Below are positions 7,367-14,871 of a stretch of 22,877 nucleotides of DNA, in pieces (the first letter of the stretch is position 1; each line of letters begins with the position of its first letter). The position numbers were made by a program, and so were the translations under genes. Source of the stretch: a virus; IMG/VR virus record IMGVR_UViG_3300008261_002975, positions 1-22,877 of that record, one strand, 5' to 3'. The notes under the pieces are model-generated. The model ran no database searches, was not told where the DNA came from, and worked only from the letters and a program-made list of their open reading frames with translations.

Positions 7367-7950
7367 TATCGTTTCTCAATAATTTTATCAATAAGCCCGT
7401 AGTCAAGGGCTTCCTGGGCAGACATGAACTTGTCGCGTTCCATATCTGTTGTTAGTTGTGCAAAGGTTTTTCCTTTGCTATTGTGCTTTTGGTAAATGCC
7501 AGTAAGCTCTTTCTTCATCTTGAGAATTTCTTCTACTTGAATTTGCATGTCAGTTGCCTGGCCTCGTGCTCCACCACTAGGTTGATGAATCATGTGTCGA
7601 GCATAGGGCAACATAAATCTCTTACCTTGCGCTCCTGCTGTGGCCAACAGGCTTCCCATACTACAGGCTTGTCCCATAACATACGTTGCAATATCTGGTT
7701 TGATAAACTGCATAGTATCATATATGCTCAATCCAGCAGTGACAACTCCGCCTGGACTATTAATAAACAAACTGATATCTTTGTCTGGATTCTCACTTTC
7801 TAAGAACAACAGTTGGGCAACAATAATGTTAGCCATTCCGTCTTCAACTGGACCGTTTAGCATAATAATTCGTTCTTTAAGCAAGCGGCTATAGATGTCA
7901 TAGGCCCGCTCGCCTTTGTTTGTAGATTCAACTACCATTGGTACTAACAT
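7366..7950 (-). CDS. clpP: ClpP-family serine protease subunit
   Basis: A full-length ClpP of 194 aa. The triad is intact: S97 in GQACSMGS, H122 in MIHQPSGG, and D173 in [31 protein letters not shown] provides the oxyanion glycines, and the handle region [12 protein letters not shown] is present. The ending [11 protein letters not shown] is typical of the family. ClpP forms a 14-mer that degrades proteins fed by an AAA+ unfoldase; no Clp ATPase is in this window, so it would depend on a host or distant phage partner. The gene is first in the heptose operon, downstream of a sigma70-like promoter, with AAGGAAC as ribosome binding site. Confidence 0.95.
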   Translation of the reverse strand: MLVPMVVESTNKGERAYDIYSRLLKERIIMLNGPVEDGMANIIVAQLLFLESENPDKDISLFINSPGGVVTAGLSIYDTMQFIKPDIATYVMGQACSMGSLLATAGAQGKRFMLPYARHMIHQPSGGARGQATDMQIQVEEILKMKKELTGIYQKHNSKGKTFAQLTTDMERDKFMSAQEALDYGLIDKIIEKR

Positions 7951-7982
7951 GTATTGTTCCTTAAGTTATCTAATGTTTTATT

Positions 7983-8011
7983 ATTGTACGGGATAGAGAA
8001 GATTAAGTCAA
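7983..8011 (-). promoter_or_regulatory. Sigma70-type promoter for the clpP-heptose operon
   Basis: On the minus strand TTGACT (8006-8011) and TACAAT (7983-7988) are separated by exactly 17 bp. Transcription would start near 7976 and run into clpP (ATG at 7948-7950). It is the only strong minus-strand sigma70 pair I found in the window, so the six-gene operon may be expressed early rather than with the minus-strand structural genes. Confidence 0.65.
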
Positions 8012-8040
8012 CTCCTATATGTATTTTATTCATTTAGCAC

Positions 8041-8069
8041 TTGTTTTGTTGCTAAAGTGAGTGTATACT
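8041..8069 (+). promoter_or_regulatory. Probable sigma70 promoter for the HNH nuclease gene
   Basis: TTGTTT (8041-8046) and TATACT (8064-8069) have a 17-bp spacer. The start would be near 8076, about 28 nt before the ATG at 8104. The -35 is a weaker match than at the other promoters here. It lies back to back with the clpP promoter in a 153-bp divergent gap. Confidence 0.5.
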
Positions 8070-8103
8070 GAATCATAGAGTAAATACTTTTTTAAGAATC
8101 CTC

Positions 8104-8613
8104 ATGACAACATTAGTATTAAATGCCGATGCACAACCTGTTAGCATCTTGCCCTTAAGCATTGTAGATTGGCAAGAATCCATTCGCTATCTCGTATTGG
8201 ACAAAGTTTCTGTCATGGCTTGGTATGAAGATTGGGTCGTTCGTTCAGCACGTTGGGAAACTAGAGTGCCGGCTGTAATTATGCTCAAAGAATATCAAAA
8301 ACCCAAGCAACACGTTAAGTTAAGTAAGAGAAACATATTTTTACGTGACAGATACGAATGTCAGTATTGTGGCGCACACACAACAGACAGCGATGCCACA
8401 TTAGATCATGTGCTACCAATTAGTTTAGGTGGGAAGAGCGCCTGGACCAACTTGTCTACCGCTTGTAAACCTTGTAACTATCGCAAAGCAAACCAAACCA
8501 GAATGAAGCCAAAGCGTATGCCTTACAAGCCTGACTTTTGGGAATTGGTTGATAGCCGTAGACATCGAGGGTTTCATATAGCTCACCCTAGTTGGGAAGA
8601 CTATCTAGGATAG
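8104..8613 (+). CDS. HNH endonuclease
   Basis: This 169-residue protein has a C-terminal HNH domain: RNIFLRDRYECQYCG (zinc-ligand pair C86/C89), LDHVLPISLGG (catalytic D101-H102), WTNL (N116), and CKPC (C121/C124), then NYRKANQ. The N-terminal 70 residues (VLNADAQPVSILPLSIVDWQESIRYL...) are typical of HNH proteins common in phages and cyanobacteria, which nick or cut double-stranded DNA. It stands alone between divergent promoters and the palindromic promoter of the next operon. It could be a free-standing homing-type nuclease or act in packaging; the window does not decide this. Confidence 0.88.
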   Translation: MTTLVLNADAQPVSILPLSIVDWQESIRYLVLDKVSVMAWYEDWVVRSARWETRVPAVIMLKEYQKPKQHVKLSKRNIFLRDRYECQYCGAHTTDSDATLDHVLPISLGGKSAWTNLSTACKPCNYRKANQTRMKPKRMPYKPDFWELVDSRRHRGFHIAHPSWEDYLG

Positions 8614-8630
8614 CCTATCCAAAATATCAC

Positions 8631-8659
8631 TTGACAGGACCCGCGGGTCCTGTTATAAT
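8631..8659 (+). promoter_or_regulatory. Consensus sigma70 promoter of the ParB-like/HNH/PD-(D/E)XK operon
   Basis: TTGACA (8631-8636) and TATAAT (8654-8659) are perfect consensus hexamers with a 17-bp spacer, plus TG one base before the -10 (extended -10, 8652-8653 reading TGT-TATAAT). The start would be near 8666, giving a leader of about 45 nt before the ATG at 8712 with AAAGGA as ribosome binding site. The spacer is filled by a perfect palindrome, described separately. Confidence 0.88.
8634..8653. repeat. Perfect 20-bp palindrome in promoter spacer (operator candidate)
   Basis: ACAGGACCCGCGGGTCCTGT is its own reverse complement with no central gap. It begins inside the -35 hexamer and ends at the first base before TATAAT. 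Its GC-rich core stands out from the AT-rich surroundings. A dimeric repressor bound here would block RNA polymerase. No T-run follows, which argues against a terminator. The same 20-mer was not seen elsewhere in the window. Confidence 0.8.
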
Positions 8660-8711
8660 TTATGCATAGGGTAAGATAACGCCTTATACATTTCTAAGTT
8701 AAAGGAAAAAA

Positions 8712-9716
8712 ATGTCAAAATCAGATGAGTTAAAAATGCAGCCTTTTGACCCCAGTCAAGGTCGCAAAGATAAAAAAGTATCGTTGGTTCAAGTTTCTCG
8801 AATGGTGCAGAAACGAATTGGATCTACAAAATCAAACCCAAATTTTAAGTACCAAGATGTATTGCATTTTGCATGGGTACCTGCTGAGAAAGTTTATTTC
8901 AATTATGAACGACAGCGTTGGCCAGAACCCAAACATCAAAAGAAACTGCGCAATAAATGGAACATCAATTGTGTAACTCCATTGCAATGCCGTTATAGTG
9001 AAAAAGAAGATAGATATTATGGTGCAGATGGTCAGCAGCATAGTACCGAATGGATCAACCAATATAGCGAGGCCAGTATGGTGCCGGTCTTCTTTGTGAA
9101 AAGCGAAGATGAGAATGTTGAAAGCCAGATGTTGTTGGCCCTTAACAACGACAACGAGCCAATGGCAAAATTCTTTATTCATCAACAAGAAGTTATCATG
9201 GGTGTTGCGGAAGCAGTTGCCCTTGAAAAATGCATAGTAGATGCTGGTTGCGAAACAGCATACAAGAAACGATCAGCTGGTACAATTACTCACATTAGTG
9301 ATTTGTTTTTGGCTCGCGACAACTACGGACTAGAAGGCATAAGTGCTGTTCTTCCAAAGATGAGAACTTACTGGCCTACTGAACGCATCTACACAGCCAC
9401 AATGTTAGGATTCCTCAAAGTCCGAGAGTTAATGATCGATTCAAAGAATTACTCTGATGAGCTATTCGAAGATGTAATTTTCCAATGTTCGAACTTCTTT
9501 GAAAGCTCTGAACGGTTGCATTTAGACATCAAGGACGAGTTTGAAGCAGTCTATCCAACAAACTATAAAGGTATGGGAGTTCGTGAAAAAATTGCATCAG
9601 GAATCATTGATGCATACGAACAGTTAAGTGGCAAGGCCCTTGTTCCTAAACCCTTTGCAATCAACATGCCTCGTCTAACTGACTCAGTTGAAGATGAGGA
9701 ATTTGCAAATGGCTAA
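8712..9716 (+). CDS. ParB/sulfiredoxin-like nuclease-domain protein, 334 aa
   Basis: Residues of roughly 50-120 fit the ParB N-terminal/Srx-like fold: HFAWVPAEKVYFNYERQRWP, a probable basic helix PKHQKKLRNKW, then TPLQCRYSEKEDRYYGADGQQHS, where the GADGQQH strand-turn corresponds to the GxxR/D..GxHR nucleotide-binding region. MLLALNNDNEPMAKFF follows, also typical of ParB-like phage proteins. The remaining two thirds are helical and unassigned. ParB-fold proteins bind CTP or act as nucleases or DNA-binding regulators; which applies here is unknown. It is first in a three-gene operon with two nucleases; its stop overlaps the next start by 8 bp. Confidence 0.7.
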   Translation: MSKSDELKMQPFDPSQGRKDKKVSLVQVSRMVQKRIGSTKSNPNFKYQDVLHFAWVPAEKVYFNYERQRWPEPKHQKKLRNKWNINCVTPLQCRYSEKEDRYYGADGQQHSTEWINQYSEASMVPVFFVKSEDENVESQMLLALNNDNEPMAKFFIHQQEVIMGVAEAVALEKCIVDAGCETAYKKRSAGTITHISDLFLARDNYGLEGISAVLPKMRTYWPTERIYTATMLGFLKVRELMIDSKNYSDELFEDVIFQCSNFFESSERLHLDIKDEFEAVYPTNYKGMGVREKIASGIIDAYEQLSGKALVPKPFAINMPRLTDSVEDEEFANG

Positions 9717-10122
9717 ACTATATCCCAAATACGATCCAGGTACATATTATAGTCGAGAACTCTTTCGTACTGTGTGTGAGACCAATGACTTGAGACCAGT
9801 GTGGGCGTGGAAGAATGCACAGAAATGGAGTGTGGAGTACGAACCTTTTCTAGCCAAATGCGGAGAAACTTGTGAGTGTTGTGGAAGTCCTTTAAACTAT
9901 GGACTAGGCAAAAACAACGTAGACAAGTCAGACATTCATACACCTAGTACTGATCATATTGTTCCTAGAAGCCTAGACGGAACCAATGACATTGATAACT
10001 TGTGGATTATTTGTAACCGATGTAATTTGTTAAAAAACAATTCGACTCCCGAGGATATTCATAGATATCGTAAAATTTTAGAAACACTAGAAAGGATTGG
10101 ATCATATGATCAAAACAATTAA
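9709..10122 (+). CDS. HNH endonuclease, second gene of the ParB-like operon
   Basis: Starting at ATG 9709, which overlaps the ParB-like stop by 8 bp, this is a 137-aa protein. An upstream in-frame start at 9688 is possible but would overlap more. The HNH core is CGETCECCG (C51, C55, C57, C58), TDHIVPRSLDGTND (D82-H83), DNLWIICNRCN (N97, C102, C105) and a helical tail. It should be a zinc-stabilised metal-dependent DNA nuclease. The N-terminal 45 residues are Trp- and Tyr-rich and could bind DNA or a partner. Its close coupling to a ParB-like gene and a PD-(D/E)XK gene suggests a shared task. Confidence 0.87.
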   Translation: MAKLYPKYDPGTYYSRELFRTVCETNDLRPVWAWKNAQKWSVEYEPFLAKCGETCECCGSPLNYGLGKNNVDKSDIHTPSTDHIVPRSLDGTNDIDNLWIICNRCNLLKNNSTPEDIHRYRKILETLERIGSYDQNN

Positions 10123-10687
10123 AAACGGAATCGTAGTTGGAACTGAAATTCCAATTAAACAACTAAATGGAAACGTGGGTCGGTGGGCTGAAAAAGAATT
10201 AGCTAAAAACGGACACAATATCAGTAACGAACGAGGCGTCGACATGCCATTAGAAGGCATTGAAGTCAAGACTAGAAAGAATGATTCTACCAGTCCGCAC
10301 AGTGTAGGCTCGTCAAGAGTTGAGGACATCATAGACAATCCTTATGAACTATCGCACGTTCGAGAAAAACTACAGACACAGTATAGAATTCGTTATGATG
10401 ATAATGGTCAGGTTGTAACCAAAGAAGGACTATACGATTTCAGCGACCCATATTTGCAAGATCGATTCAAAGAAGCCTACGAAAACGGACGAAAACAAAT
10501 TGCAGCCGATGCGGTAAATGGGTTTCACCCTCCGTATGTTAAAGGTAACGAATGGGGTTATTGGGAACAAACAGGTCCGTATGGGTCGTACACATTCCGT
10601 ATTCCAAATAGTGCCATGAGGAAGATAGAAAAGATTGCAGAAAACAAACCATTATTTGATAAGTTTTTTGAAGTCCAAATCAATTGA
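10106..10687 (+). CDS. PD-(D/E)XK nuclease with MutH/Sau3AI-like active-site spacing
   Basis: ATG 10106 has AAAGGA nine bases upstream; the alternative TTG at 10097 is less likely. The 193-aa protein has GRWAEKELAK (E29, E31) followed by GVDMPLEGIEVKTR, giving D46, E53 and K55. That is D-x6-E-x-K, the spacing of the MutH/Sau3AI active site (D70, E77, K79 in MutH). This points to metal-dependent DNA cleavage, but overall similarity to either enzyme was not seen by eye. It overlaps the HNH gene by 17 bp and is the last gene of the ParB-like operon. No methyltransferase partner lies in this operon. The stop codon lies inside the next promoter's -35 box. Confidence 0.72.
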   Translation: MIKTIKNGIVVGTEIPIKQLNGNVGRWAEKELAKNGHNISNERGVDMPLEGIEVKTRKNDSTSPHSVGSSRVEDIIDNPYELSHVREKLQTQYRIRYDDNGQVVTKEGLYDFSDPYLQDRFKEAYENGRKQIAADAVNGFHPPYVKGNEWGYWEQTGPYGSYTFRIPNSAMRKIEKIAENKPLFDKFFEVQIN

Positions 10688-10712
10688 CAGTATCTCTATC
10701 TAACTGTATAAT
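10684..10712 (+). promoter_or_regulatory. Consensus sigma70 promoter for the GIY-YIG gene
   Basis: TTGACA (10684-10689) and TATAAT (10707-10712) with a 17-bp spacer. The TGA inside TTGACA is the stop codon of the upstream nuclease gene (10685-10687). A short ACAGT/ACTGT inverted repeat flanks the spacer. Confidence 0.85.
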
Positions 10713-10741
10713 ATACATATCATTAACACAAAGGCATTGAA

Positions 10742-11287
10742 ATGGCAAAGGTAAATCGCACTAAGTTTTATAAATTTGTAGGCGATGTGTTCGAGCACTA
10801 TGAACAGGATCGTGGTTCAAAAGAACGTACACATTCTGACAACGGATGGCGCCTGCGTAATAAAAAATATGGTGCGACTGCTACCTTTGCCAAACTACCC
10901 TTAACAGAAAGCCTAGAGCAACGTCCTTGTCCACTTGCAGAAGGACGGCCCGGTATCTATATTTTGCGTGATTCAGTATTCCCACATGGATTTTATATTG
11001 GCAAGGGCAAGGACATCTACGATCGCATTTGGAAACACGGTGTTAAACTAGATGGCACTGACAAATGGAACAAAGGGGTAGGTACCACAGAATACTTTGC
11101 CAAGTATCGTGAATTGCGTTTGGAAAAGGGATTGACCAACTTTGACGACGTTGAAGTTGCATTTTGGTTTACCGATAAATTTGATGCTCTTGAAGATCAG
11201 CTTATGGGTGCATACGAAGCCAAGTACGGAATGATTCCGTTTTGTAATAACACCGAAGAAAGCCTATTTCAAGTCTGGGATATTTAG
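10742..11287 (+). CDS. GIY-YIG endonuclease
   Basis: A 181-residue protein whose core is GIYIL (G71-I-Y73), FYIGKGKDIYDRIWKHG with Y85-I-G87 and the catalytic-type R95 and nearby H99, and a later acidic helix DALEDQLMGAYEAKYGMIPFCNN supplying the metal-binding Glu and the terminal Asn of the family. These enzymes cut DNA and often act as homing or repair nucleases. About 70 residues of unknown, basic sequence precede the domain and may target DNA. It has its own promoter upstream and a likely terminator just after its stop codon, so it is probably a monocistronic gene. Confidence 0.88.
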   Translation: MAKVNRTKFYKFVGDVFEHYEQDRGSKERTHSDNGWRLRNKKYGATATFAKLPLTESLEQRPCPLAEGRPGIYILRDSVFPHGFYIGKGKDIYDRIWKHGVKLDGTDKWNKGVGTTEYFAKYRELRLEKGLTNFDDVEVAFWFTDKFDALEDQLMGAYEAKYGMIPFCNNTEESLFQVWDI

Positions 11288-11308
11288 GCCAGTTTTACTA
11301 GGCTTTTT
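11288..11308 (+). terminator. Probable rho-independent terminator after the GIY-YIG gene
   Basis: GCCAG (11288-11292), loop TTTTA, then CTAGGC (11298-11303) with one bulged A, followed by five T (11304-11308). It starts right after the stop codon. The stem is short, so efficiency is uncertain. Confidence 0.55.
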
Positions 11309-11345
11309 GACCGGAGACCATAAGTACTAGCACAAGGAGAATTCT

Positions 11346-12248
11346 ATGACCGTACAGGCTCAAACACAAAAAATACTAATCACAAATAAAATAGGCAGAC
11401 AGATGTGGGTGTGGGATAGCGACAGCTTCTATACTCAACGACTCAAGGCAGGTCCTTATCAAAAGCAAAACCTATTGCACCTACGTGAGCTTTGCCCGAA
11501 TCCTCGCAAGATATTGGACATTGGCATGAACATTGGCATGAACACTTGGGAGTATGCTACATTTGCACAAGAGGTTCATGGCTTTGAACCTGTGCCTGCT
11601 ACATATCAAGTTGCGTTAGACAACATTGCCCTTAATCAACATCATCAAGACCCATCAACGGGTTGGTGGAAAGAAGCCAACGACACTTGGGCTAGTCTAG
11701 CTGTTGCCGGTAAGATTAATACATACAATGTAGCATTAGGTCCTACTTCAGGTACTGTAGAAATGCACATTAAAAAGAACGACGGACACAATCGCGTAAG
11801 CAACGACGGATACCAAACTGTTACCGGCAAGGCAGTTAAAGTAAACACAGGCTATCAGCGTGTGAGTGTTCCACAACTTACCTTAGACAGCTACAACTTT
11901 ACAGATGTAGATATTATCAAGATTGATGTAGAAGGGTATGAACTCAACGTGTTGGAAGGTGCTAGCAATACTATTGCCACCAATCGTCCTATTGTGCAAA
12001 TTGAGTGTGTTGAGACACAGCCGCGAGCATTTGGTAAAACAATTCAAGACCTAATGGATTTCTTTAATACTCGTAACTATGTTATTACAACTGCCGACGG
12101 CATAGTTCGCGGCAAAGATTGGTGTTATGTTAAGAAGATGATGGACCGTTTTATGATTCCAGCAGAGCGTACAGATCTATACGATCCAAGTAATGTAGAA
12201 GCTGTTGCTTCTTGTACTACATTTTCTGAGTTGTTTAGTGAGGAATAA
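11346..12248 (+). CDS. FkbM-family SAM-dependent methyltransferase
   Basis: This 300-aa protein has a class I methyltransferase fold of FkbM type: ILDIGMNIGMNTWEYA (SAM-binding glycine loop, near residue 57), VHGFEPVPATY (acidic ribose-binding residue), and DVDIIKIDVEGYELNVLEGA, the most typical FkbM block. FkbM proteins generally methylate hydroxyls on sugars or small molecules; the substrate here is unknown. AAGGAG lies 6 nt before the ATG. The next gene, a 2OG-Fe(II) oxygenase, follows after 8 bp, so the two could modify the same molecule. No clear promoter was seen between the terminator at 11308 and the start. Confidence 0.88.
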   Translation: MTVQAQTQKILITNKIGRQMWVWDSDSFYTQRLKAGPYQKQNLLHLRELCPNPRKILDIGMNIGMNTWEYATFAQEVHGFEPVPATYQVALDNIALNQHHQDPSTGWWKEANDTWASLAVAGKINTYNVALGPTSGTVEMHIKKNDGHNRVSNDGYQTVTGKAVKVNTGYQRVSVPQLTLDSYNFTDVDIIKIDVEGYELNVLEGASNTIATNRPIVQIECVETQPRAFGKTIQDLMDFFNTRNYVITTADGIVRGKDWCYVKKMMDRFMIPAERTDLYDPSNVEAVASCTTFSELFSEE

Positions 12249-12256
12249 TATTCATA

Positions 12257-12820
12257 ATGCAACCGGTACAGATATTTGAACATCTTATTTGGAGTAGTCA
12301 TTACGAAGGCCCCTTAGACTCAGTTAAAGATAAGGTTATAGATTTATTATCTACTAGTTCTAATTTAAATTCAGGGCTCGAACGGAACGGCGGATTAAGT
12401 TCTTCTAGTGATCCCAATGCTCCGCATTATTGGAAAGAGTTACAACCTTTCTTAAAATGGTTATTTCCCAATGTAAACAAAGCGTGGCGGCATTGGGGAT
12501 ATCCAAATGATCAACGTAGAATTGGTGCTAGTTGGGCAAACATTCATCCAACAGGTGCTTGGACTGACGAACATCAACATCGATCGACTCCCTTAGTGGC
12601 TGTACTGTATGTACATCAACCTGCTAACGGAGGCAATTTGGAAATAGCCGATCCTCTATTCTATCATTGGAACGGTAGCAAGAAGCCCACTGACGATACT
12701 TGGAGAGAAATTCCTGTCCAAACCGGCGATGTTGTTATATTCCCCGGATGGGTTAATCATCGTACCCAAAAGAATCAAAGCTCTGAAGATCGATATGTAA
12801 TCAGTTTCAATATAGCTTGA
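12257..12820 (+). CDS. 2OG-Fe(II) oxygenase family protein
   Basis: The 187-aa protein fits the putative phage 2OG-Fe(II) oxygenase family with an HxH rather than HxD motif: SWANIHPTGAWTDEHQHR, with H106 and H108, VLYVHQP, a short GGNLEIADP turn, then GDVVIFPGWVNHRTQ with H168, and DRYVISFN with R179 for 2-oxoglutarate. These enzymes hydroxylate proteins, nucleobases or small molecules; the substrate is not deducible. It follows the FkbM methyltransferase by 8 bp. Three relatives lie at 17.9-19.7 kb. Its TGA stop lies inside the -35 hexamer of the ligase promoter. Confidence 0.83.
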   Translation: MQPVQIFEHLIWSSHYEGPLDSVKDKVIDLLSTSSNLNSGLERNGGLSSSSDPNAPHYWKELQPFLKWLFPNVNKAWRHWGYPNDQRRIGASWANIHPTGAWTDEHQHRSTPLVAVLYVHQPANGGNLEIADPLFYHWNGSKKPTDDTWREIPVQTGDVVIFPGWVNHRTQKNQSSEDRYVISFNIA

Positions 12821-12845
12821 CTTTTATCCTGTTCGATGTTATAAT
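12817..12845 (+). promoter_or_regulatory. Sigma70 promoter for the DNA ligase operon
   Basis: TTGACT (12817-12822) and TATAAT (12840-12845), 17-bp spacer, with TG one base upstream of the -10. The TGA in the -35 is the upstream stop codon (12818-12820). The start would be near 12852, 23 nt before the GTG at 12875. Confidence 0.82.
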
Positions 12846-12874
12846 AGTAATACAGTAAAAGATTAGGAGCTCTT

Positions 12875-14194
12875 GTGCGTACACAACCAGAAGTTATTAT
12901 TCAACAATTAGAAGCAGACAATAGCCGATTGGCTAAAGAAGCTATTTTGGAAACTGCCATGAAAGAAGATCTCACAGAGTTCTTTGAAGGCGTTGGCATG
13001 TGTTTAGACAAGCTCTATACATTTGGTGTCAAGCAAGTACCAACTAAAGAAGAAGATAATGGACAGGGTCTGACCTGGGATAACTTTAAGTTGTTGGCTC
13101 AGTCGTTGTATCGTAGAGAGCTCACGGGTCATGCCGCTCGTGATGCTATTCAATTGGCAATGGGTGTGGCTTCTAAACAACAGTGGAACGATTTCTATCG
13201 TCGTATTCTTATTAAAGATTTACGCTGTGGCGTTAGCGAAAAGACTGTAAACACAGTTGCTAAGAAAACAGGCAAGGATGTCTATAAGGTTCCTGTGTTT
13301 GAATGCATGTTGGCACACGATTCTGCCAATCACGAAAAGAAAGTTAAAGGCAAAAAGCTCTTAGAACATAAACTAGATGGTGTTCGTTGCCTAACTGTTA
13401 TCGATTACGAAAGCCGCACAGTTGTGCAGTATACTCGTAATGGTAAAGTACTGGAAAACTTTGGACACATTACTAAGGCTTTAGAAGACAATCTAGATAA
13501 CTTTGGACGTAGCTATATTTTGGACGGTGAGATCATGTCGGGTTCATTCCAGGACTTGATGAAACAGGTACATCGCAAGAGCAACGTAGCTGCCACAGAT
13601 GCGGTATTACATTTGTTTGATATCTTGCCTTTGAGCGAGTTTAAGTCAGGCGAGAGTGTAATGGGACAGCGTCGTCGTAGTAATATGCTAAAGACATTTG
13701 CAAACATATTTGCTGATACAGGCTGTATCGAATTGGTTCCTCAAGTCGAAGTGGATTTAGATACCTTGGTAGGTGAAATTGAATTTAAAGAGTTTAACAA
13801 GAAGGCCATTGCGTCAGGATTTGAAGGCGTAATGTTAAAGAGCATTGATGCTAGCTATGTATGTAAACGTGATACTGCATGGTTAAAGCTCAAACCATTT
13901 ATCGAAGTATCATTGGAGATTAAAGATGTTGAAGAAGGTACTGGTCGCAACGAAGGACGTCTTGGTGCTGTTATCTGTGAAGGTATTGATGATGGTAAGA
14001 CAATTAGAGTTAACGTGGGTTCAGGTTTTACTGATGACGACCGTGATAGTTATTGGCGGGAACGTGCTGACATCATTGGTCATGTGGTCGAAGTGCGAGC
14101 CGATGCTGTCACTCAAAACCAAGACGGAACGTACAGCTTGCGATTTCCCAGGTTTCTCAAATTTAGAGGATTTGCTAGGGGAGAAAAGGTCTAA
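12875..14194 (+). CDS. ATP-dependent DNA ligase, T4 gp30-like
   Basis: The 439-aa protein has all the expected nucleotidyltransferase motifs: motif I EHKLDGVR with the AMP-accepting lysine K166 (T4 ligase K159), YILDGEIM (motif III), SGFEGVMLK (motif IV) and AWLKLKP (motif V). An OB-fold follows, containing GRLGAVICEG and IRVNVGSGFTDDDR. The N-terminal 150 residues are the helical DNA-binding domain (LRCGVSEKTVNTV). It seals nicks using ATP during phage replication. The start is a GTG at 12875 with AGGAG five bases upstream. TAATG joins it to the next gene. Confidence 0.95.
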   Translation: MRTQPEVIIQQLEADNSRLAKEAILETAMKEDLTEFFEGVGMCLDKLYTFGVKQVPTKEEDNGQGLTWDNFKLLAQSLYRRELTGHAARDAIQLAMGVASKQQWNDFYRRILIKDLRCGVSEKTVNTVAKKTGKDVYKVPVFECMLAHDSANHEKKVKGKKLLEHKLDGVRCLTVIDYESRTVVQYTRNGKVLENFGHITKALEDNLDNFGRSYILDGEIMSGSFQDLMKQVHRKSNVAATDAVLHLFDILPLSEFKSGESVMGQRRRSNMLKTFANIFADTGCIELVPQVEVDLDTLVGEIEFKEFNKKAIASGFEGVMLKSIDASYVCKRDTAWLKLKPFIEVSLEIKDVEEGTGRNEGRLGAVICEGIDDGKTIRVNVGSGFTDDDRDSYWRERADIIGHVVEVRADAVTQNQDGTYSLRFPRFLKFRGFARGEKV

Positions 14195-14871
14195 TGGATA
14201 TTAGTTTCACATCGACTGATCCTGCAGTAATAGAACATTTTCCTCCTAGGCCTGCAAACAAACTGGTACCAGACTGGTATCGTGATTTGGACATGTGGAA
14301 AAAGAATCAGTATCCTGGAGAAGGCTGGCCCACAATAAAACATTGTGTGCCTGTGCAGGACATGATCACCAGCGGATATATTTTAACCAATCCCTATGAC
14401 ACTATCATACAGCCGTTCGAAGCAGAAGGTGTTACAGATTACACCACTAAATCAGTTGTAAGAGATTATGTAAAGTCGCATGATTACCAACAATGTCCTA
14501 TCAAGATTAATGGGACTGCTAAACATTATTTTAAAATCAATCAGCCGTGGATTGTTCGTACTCCGCCGGGGTATAGTTGTTTGTTCATTCAGCCGTTTTA
14601 TCATTTTGAAGAACGATATACTTTGATGCCATCCATTGTTGATACAGACGATCACGACTTGGAAGTATCGTTGCCCGGATATGCGTTAACTGATACAGAA
14701 TTTAAATTAGAACTTGGACAGCCTTTAATACAGATTATTCCGTTTAAACGTGATGAATGGGCAATGACTGTAGAGCATGCTCCGGGAGTGCGCAGTAGAC
14801 TTGAGTTTATGAGATTTGCTGGATTAGCTGGATATCGGACACTATTTCACAAAAAGAAATTGTTTAAATGA
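14194..14871 (+). CDS. Hypothetical phage protein, 225 aa
   Basis: Its start codon shares bases with the ligase stop (TAATG), so it is translationally coupled to the ligase. The protein is soluble and rich in Pro, Tyr, Trp and His (for example PPRPANKLVPDWYRDLDMW, WIVRTPPGYSCLFIQPFYHFEERY, IIPFKRDEWAMTVEHAPG). It resembles uncharacterised conserved proteins of large aquatic phages and looks beta-rich, cupin- or jelly-roll-like, but I see no diagnostic motif. AAAAGG close to the start serves as ribosome binding site. No function is proposed. Confidence 0.8.
   Translation: MDISFTSTDPAVIEHFPPRPANKLVPDWYRDLDMWKKNQYPGEGWPTIKHCVPVQDMITSGYILTNPYDTIIQPFEAEGVTDYTTKSVVRDYVKSHDYQQCPIKINGTAKHYFKINQPWIVRTPPGYSCLFIQPFYHFEERYTLMPSIVDTDDHDLEVSLPGYALTDTEFKLELGQPLIQIIPFKRDEWAMTVEHAPGVRSRLEFMRFAGLAGYRTLFHKKKLFK

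Noticed and set aside
8634-8653. Palindrome as a transcription terminator of the HNH gene
   Set aside because: No loop and no T-run follow it, and it sits precisely between consensus -35 and -10 boxes, so an operator is a better explanation.
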